Below are positions 5,560-8,035 of a stretch of DNA of 8,035 nt, in pieces. A program made the translations under genes and the position numbers. The stretch comes from Oscillospiraceae bacterium (GTDB lineage: Bacteria > Bacillota > Clostridia > Oscillospirales > Acutalibacteraceae): NCBI GenBank assembly GCA_009786735.1, contig WQRM01000065.1:1-8035 (forward strand). Reading direction: 5' to 3'. Position 1 is the first letter of the stretch, and every line of letters begins with the position of its first letter. The notes below the pieces were generated by a model. The model was not told the origin of the DNA and searched no databases. It saw nothing but the letters and a program-made list of their open reading frames with translations.

Positions 5560-6807
5560 TTAGTCCAAATCGTGGATGAACAGCCCGCTGAGCAGCTTGG
5601 GCTCAAACCATGTGCTCTTCGGCGGCATGATGTTGCCGCTGTCGGCGATGGCGAACAGGTCGTCAAGGCTGGGCGCATGCATGGCAAAGGCGATGCGCAT
5701 GTCCCCGGCCTCGGGGTCGCAGCGGCGTTCGAGCTCACCCAAGCCGCGGATGCCGCCGATGAAGGCGATGCGCTTGTTGCGGCGCGGGTCGTCGATGTTC
5801 AGCAGGGGCTCCAGCAGGTTGCGCTGCAGGATTTCCACGTCCAAGCGACCAACCGGGCTTTGCGGGTCAAACGTGCCCTCGCGCGGCTGCAGGCGATACC
5901 ACTGGCCGTCAAGATACATGCCGAATTCATGCGTCGCAGCAGGTTTCAGCTGCGTTGCGGAGGGCTCAACGGTGAACTTCTCCGCCACTTTCGCGAGGAA
6001 ATCTTCGGCGCTGTGGCCGTTGAGGTCTTTCACCACGCGGTTGTAGTCGAGGATCTCAAGTTGCTCATGCGGGAAGCACACCGCCAAGAAAAAGTTGAAC
6101 TCTTCCTGTCCGGTGTAGCTCGGCGCAGCGGCACGGCGCGCAAGCCCCACGTGCACCGCCGAAGCACTGCGATGATGCCCGTCAGCGATGTATAGCGCAG
6201 GAGTGGCAACGAAGCTGGCTTGCAGTTGTGCGGTCAGCGCGGGGGAGTCAATCGCCCAGCATTCGTGGCGCACATCGGCTTGCATGAAGTCATAGTCAGC
6301 GGCGTGAGTGCTGCACCAGTCGTCAAGCTTGGCGGCGATGCTTTGCTCGTCGCGGTAGGCAAGAAAAATCGGGCCGGTGTTGGCGTTGCATGCCGTCACG
6401 TGGCGGATGCGATCCTCCTGCTTGGCCTGCACGGTGAGCTCGTGCTTTTTGATGATGCCGTTTTGGTAGTCATCAATGCATGCGCAGCCCACCAGACCCG
6501 TCTGCGTGCGTCCGCGCCAGGTTTGGCGATATATGTAATACTGCGGCGCGTCATCTTGCACGAACGTGCCTTCGGTGATGAAGCGCTGCAAGTTCGCCGC
6601 CGCGGTGTCATACACGATGTCGGCGTATGGGTCGGTGGTTTCGGGCAGGTCGATTTCCGCCATGTCGATGTGCAAAAACGAGTGCGGGTTGCCTGCGGCG
6701 CGCACGCGGGCTTCGGCGCTGCTCATGGTGTCATAGGGCAGCGCGGCCACGGCGGCGGCGTGTTCTTGCGTTGGGCGGATAGCGCGAAATGGGCGAAAGA
6801 TTGCCAT
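5560..6807 (-). CDS. DUF1015-family protein
   Basis: A complete 415-residue protein, the usual size for the family. Diagnostic stretches are the N-terminal 'FRPFRAIRP' (4-12) and 'ALPYDTMSSAEAR' (22-34), the central 'HELTVQAKQEDRIRH' (122-136), the motif 'ADGHHRSASA' (208-217), and the C-terminal 'MPPKSTWFEPKLLSGLFIH' (394-412). The family's biochemical role is not established to my knowledge. In many Clostridia it sits beside serA and serC. Its DGHHR motif recalls the ParB-fold free-serine kinases (SerK/SbnI type), so a link to serine metabolism is a reasonable guess, but only a guess. Neither serA nor serC is visible here. The start follows AGGGG with 6-base spacing and is preceded by its own -10-like box. 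It is cytosolic, with no signal peptide or membrane segment. Confidence 0.9.
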   Translation of the reverse strand: MAIFRPFRAIRPTQEHAAAVAALPYDTMSSAEARVRAAGNPHSFLHIDMAEIDLPETTDPYADIVYDTAAANLQRFITEGTFVQDDAPQYYIYRQTWRGRTQTGLVGCACIDDYQNGIIKKHELTVQAKQEDRIRHVTACNANTGPIFLAYRDEQSIAAKLDDWCSTHAADYDFMQADVRHECWAIDSPALTAQLQASFVATPALYIADGHHRSASAVHVGLARRAAAPSYTGQEEFNFFLAVCFPHEQLEILDYNRVVKDLNGHSAEDFLAKVAEKFTVEPSATQLKPAATHEFGMYLDGQWYRLQPREGTFDPQSPVGRLDVEILQRNLLEPLLNIDDPRRNKRIAFIGGIRGLGELERRCDPEAGDMRIAFAMHAPSLDDLFAIADSGNIMPPKSTWFEPKLLSGLFIHDLD

Positions 6808-6838
6808 AAGATTCCCCTTTGTGCTTAGTATGACTTAT

Positions 6839-6868
6839 ATTATAGCACATCTTGACGGCAAAACGCAA
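6839..6868 (-). promoter_or_regulatory. Probable promoter of the DUF1015 gene
   Basis: On the minus strand a perfect TATAAT (6844-6839) lies 31 bases before the ATG. The best -35 candidate is TTGCGT (6868-6863), 18 bases upstream, matching only the TTG core. This -35 box falls inside the 3' arm of the preceding hairpin, so the two signals overlap physically. Confidence 0.5.
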
Positions 6869-6896
6869 GCGAAAAATTTTTACTCTTGCGCGTTTT
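6860..6896 (-). terminator. Weak terminator-like hairpin after the small protein gene
   Basis: On the minus strand AAAACG-CG-CAAG (6896-6885) pairs with CTTGCGTTTT (6869-6860), 10 pairs with a 2-base bulge around a 15-base loop. The 5' arm lies in the last codons of the 55-residue gene and its stop is in the loop. The T run is short and can itself pair. Read on the plus strand the same hairpin is followed by TTTTTT and looks stronger, though no plus-strand gene needs it. Confidence 0.4.
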
Positions 6897-7047
6897 TTAC
6901 GCCTTGCACCACCCGCACCCCGCCAATCGCGAGGGAAGCCGCCGCTGCGCACAGCGCAACCACGTGCGCCACACGCAGGATTTTCGCCGTGCGGCTGGCG
7001 ATTTGATAACCTCGCAGGGCAGTGAAAACGTTTTTGGTTTGGTTCAT
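6880..7047 (-). CDS. Small single-pass membrane protein behind spoVAD, 55 aa
   Basis: I do not recognise the family. The start I prefer is the ATG at 7047-7045, because AAGGAG (7059-7054) stands 6 bases before it. An upstream ATG at 7065-7063 overlaps the spoVAD stop (ATGA) and would add six residues, but it has no separate Shine-Dalgarno site. The N-terminal half is polar and basic (MNQTKNVFTALRGYQ). Residues about 26-47 form one hydrophobic, alanine-rich segment (VAHVVALCAAAASLAIGG in its core), followed by a short charged tail ending KNAQE. It begins 14 bases after spoVAD, so it is almost certainly in the same operon and, if so, likely expressed in the developing forespore. Many spore formers have spoVAE (about 115 residues, several helices) here; this protein is too short and has one helix. 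Confidence 0.65.
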   Translation of the reverse strand: MNQTKNVFTALRGYQIASRTAKILRVAHVVALCAAAASLAIGGVRVVQGVKNAQE

Positions 7048-7053
7048 ACTTTT

Positions 7054-7059
7054 CTCCTT
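7054..7059 (-). promoter_or_regulatory. Shine-Dalgarno site of the 55-aa protein
   Basis: AAGGAG lies 6 bases before the ATG at 7047-7045. It decides that start over the ATG at 7065-7063, which lies upstream of the site. Confidence 0.65.
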
Positions 7060-7061
7060 CA

Positions 7062-8035
7062 TCATGTCATTTCAATTAACACACCGTGCGCCACGGCGGG
7101 GATGCTCTCACCTTGCAGCGGCGAAACAGCGGACAACAACGCCCCTGTGCCGATGAACAGCACGCGGCTTAGCTCGCCCGAGCGCATGCGCGGCAGAATC
7201 TCCGCACACAGCACCGCCGCCGAACACCCCACACCCGAGCCGCCCGTGCCCACGTCCTGCGCGATGAGGTCGTAGAGCATCAGCCCGCAGTCGCGGTGCA
7301 GCAGTGCAAGGTCAAGCCCGGCTTGCTGGCGTGCGAGCTCGTGCAACAGCTGCGTGCCGATCTGGCTCAAGTCACCGGTGAGGATGAGGTCATAGTCGGC
7401 GGGCTGGGTGTTGGTGCCTTGCAAAAACCTGCGTAGGGTGTCCCACGCAGCGGGCGCCATGGCGGCACCCATTTCGCTGGGGTCGGTCACGCCCATGTCG
7501 ATGACATTACCGAAAATCGCGCGGGTGATGCGCGGCTGTGGTGTGTCGCTCGCTTGCGCCAACACGATCGCCCCCGCTGCGGTGGCGGTGCGTTGCGCGG
7601 TTGGTGTGGGCAGCACGCCGAGCTCAAGGGGATAGCGAAACTGTTTTTCCGCAGAGCAAAAATGTGAGCTACCGCAGCAACTGGCGAGTTGCAGTCCACC
7701 GCCGTCCAGCAACGCGGCATTCATGGCAAGCGCTTGTGCAAAGCTCGCGCAGGCAGAATACACGCCCGCAAAGGGGATGTCCTCATCGCGCAGGGCGAAA
7801 TTGGTGGCAGCACACTGGTTCATCAGGTCGCCGCCGATGTGCAGGTCGATGTCCCCGGCGCTGCAGCCTGCAGCAGCAATGGCATGCTTGATTGCCGCTT
7901 GCTGCAGCGCGATTTCGGCTTTCTCCCAGGTGGGTTGGCCAACACGCTCATCCATGAATACTTCGCTGAATTTGCCCGCCAATGGACCTTCGGTCTCAAC
8001 TTTGCCCGCCACTGCCGCTTGACCGATAATCACAG
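7062..8035 (-). CDS. spoVAD: Stage V sporulation protein AD (5' end off the window)
   Basis: SpoVAD is a soluble, thiolase-fold subunit of the SpoVA complex that moves dipicolinic acid into the forespore and binds it. About 324 residues are visible; a GTG at 8033-8031 is in frame, but homologues such as the 338-residue Bacillus subtilis protein begin some 15 residues earlier, so I treat the gene as cut by the window edge. Counting from that GTG, conserved stretches include 'AAVAGKVETEGPLAGKF' (6-22), 'GGDLMNQCAATNF' (67-79), 'SACASF' with the thiolase-position cysteine (93-98), 'EKQFRYPLELG' (129-139), 'MGAAMAPAAWDT' (188-199), 'DYDLILTGDLSQIG' (213-226), 'DCGLMLYD' (248-255), 'GGSGVGCSA' (264-272), and 'GTGALLSAVSPLQGESIPAVAHGV' in two parts (295-309, 310-318). 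The stop overlaps a possible upstream start of the following small gene. The gene is normally under forespore sigma-G control, but its promoter is outside this window. Confidence 0.97.
   Translation of the reverse strand, partial: VIIGQAAVAGKVETEGPLAGKFSEVFMDERVGQPTWEKAEIALQQAAIKHAIAAAGCSAGDIDLHIGGDLMNQCAATNFALRDEDIPFAGVYSACASFAQALAMNAALLDGGGLQLASCCGSSHFCSAEKQFRYPLELGVLPTPTAQRTATAAGAIVLAQASDTPQPRITRAIFGNVIDMGVTDPSEMGAAMAPAAWDTLRRFLQGTNTQPADYDLILTGDLSQIGTQLLHELARQQAGLDLALLHRDCGLMLYDLIAQDVGTGGSGVGCSAAVLCAEILPRMRSGELSRVLFIGTGALLSAVSPLQGESIPAVAHGVLIEMT

Noticed and set aside
7045..7065. Start of the small protein at 7065 overlapping the spoVAD stop.
   Set aside because: The clear Shine-Dalgarno site lies between this ATG and the one at 7047, so the downstream ATG is preferred.
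8031..8033. GTG as the true start of spoVAD.
   Set aside because: Homologues carry about 15 more residues before this point and only two bases remain in the window, so the codon is more likely an internal valine.

Overview
The window is one strand-coherent block: every gene I can support lies on the minus strand, so the biological reading order runs from base 8035 down to base 1. SpoVAD marks an endospore-forming Firmicute. The GC-rich coding sequence, Shine-Dalgarno sites of the AGGAG type, a DUF1015 gene and a GPH-type sugar symporter together suggest a Clostridia member, possibly an Oscillospirales/Ruminococcaceae-like gut bacterium. The order-level placement is inference.

Layout in reading order: (1) 8035-7062, the C-terminal 95% or so of SpoVAD, a protein of the forespore dipicolinic-acid channel. 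(2) 7047-6880, a 55-residue single-membrane-segment protein that I do not recognise, directly behind spoVAD where many spore formers carry spoVAE. (3) 6896-6839, a hairpin resembling a weak terminator, overlapped by a promoter. (4) 6807-5560, a complete DUF1015-family protein. (5) 5548-5015, a 177-residue protein of unknown function with visibly lower GC than its neighbours, translated from a Shine-Dalgarno site that overlaps the DUF1015 stop codon. (6) 5020-4993, a likely promoter for leuS. (7) 4968-2569, a complete leucyl-tRNA synthetase. (8) 2556-1060, a GPH-family cation:sugar symporter 12 bases behind leuS, so probably co-transcribed. (9) 1073-1045, a good promoter-like sequence at the very end of the symporter gene. 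(10) About 1038-674, a gene-free stretch with three substantial hairpins and one small one, which looks like a long structured 5' leader or a small RNA. (11) 673 to the window edge, the N-terminal part of a cysteine-rich protein with a SpaA/Cna-B-like domain followed by a bacterial Ig-like domain, and no signal peptide.

Most of the window is housekeeping and sporulation material. The less explained parts are the small protein behind spoVAD, the low-GC 177-residue gene, and the structured leader with the cysteine-rich protein. That last pair is the best candidate for something undescribed: two of its hairpins pair through G-U wobbles only if the minus strand is transcribed, and a well-spaced promoter sits just upstream. 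I found no CRISPR array, tRNA, rRNA, insertion sequence or phage gene.
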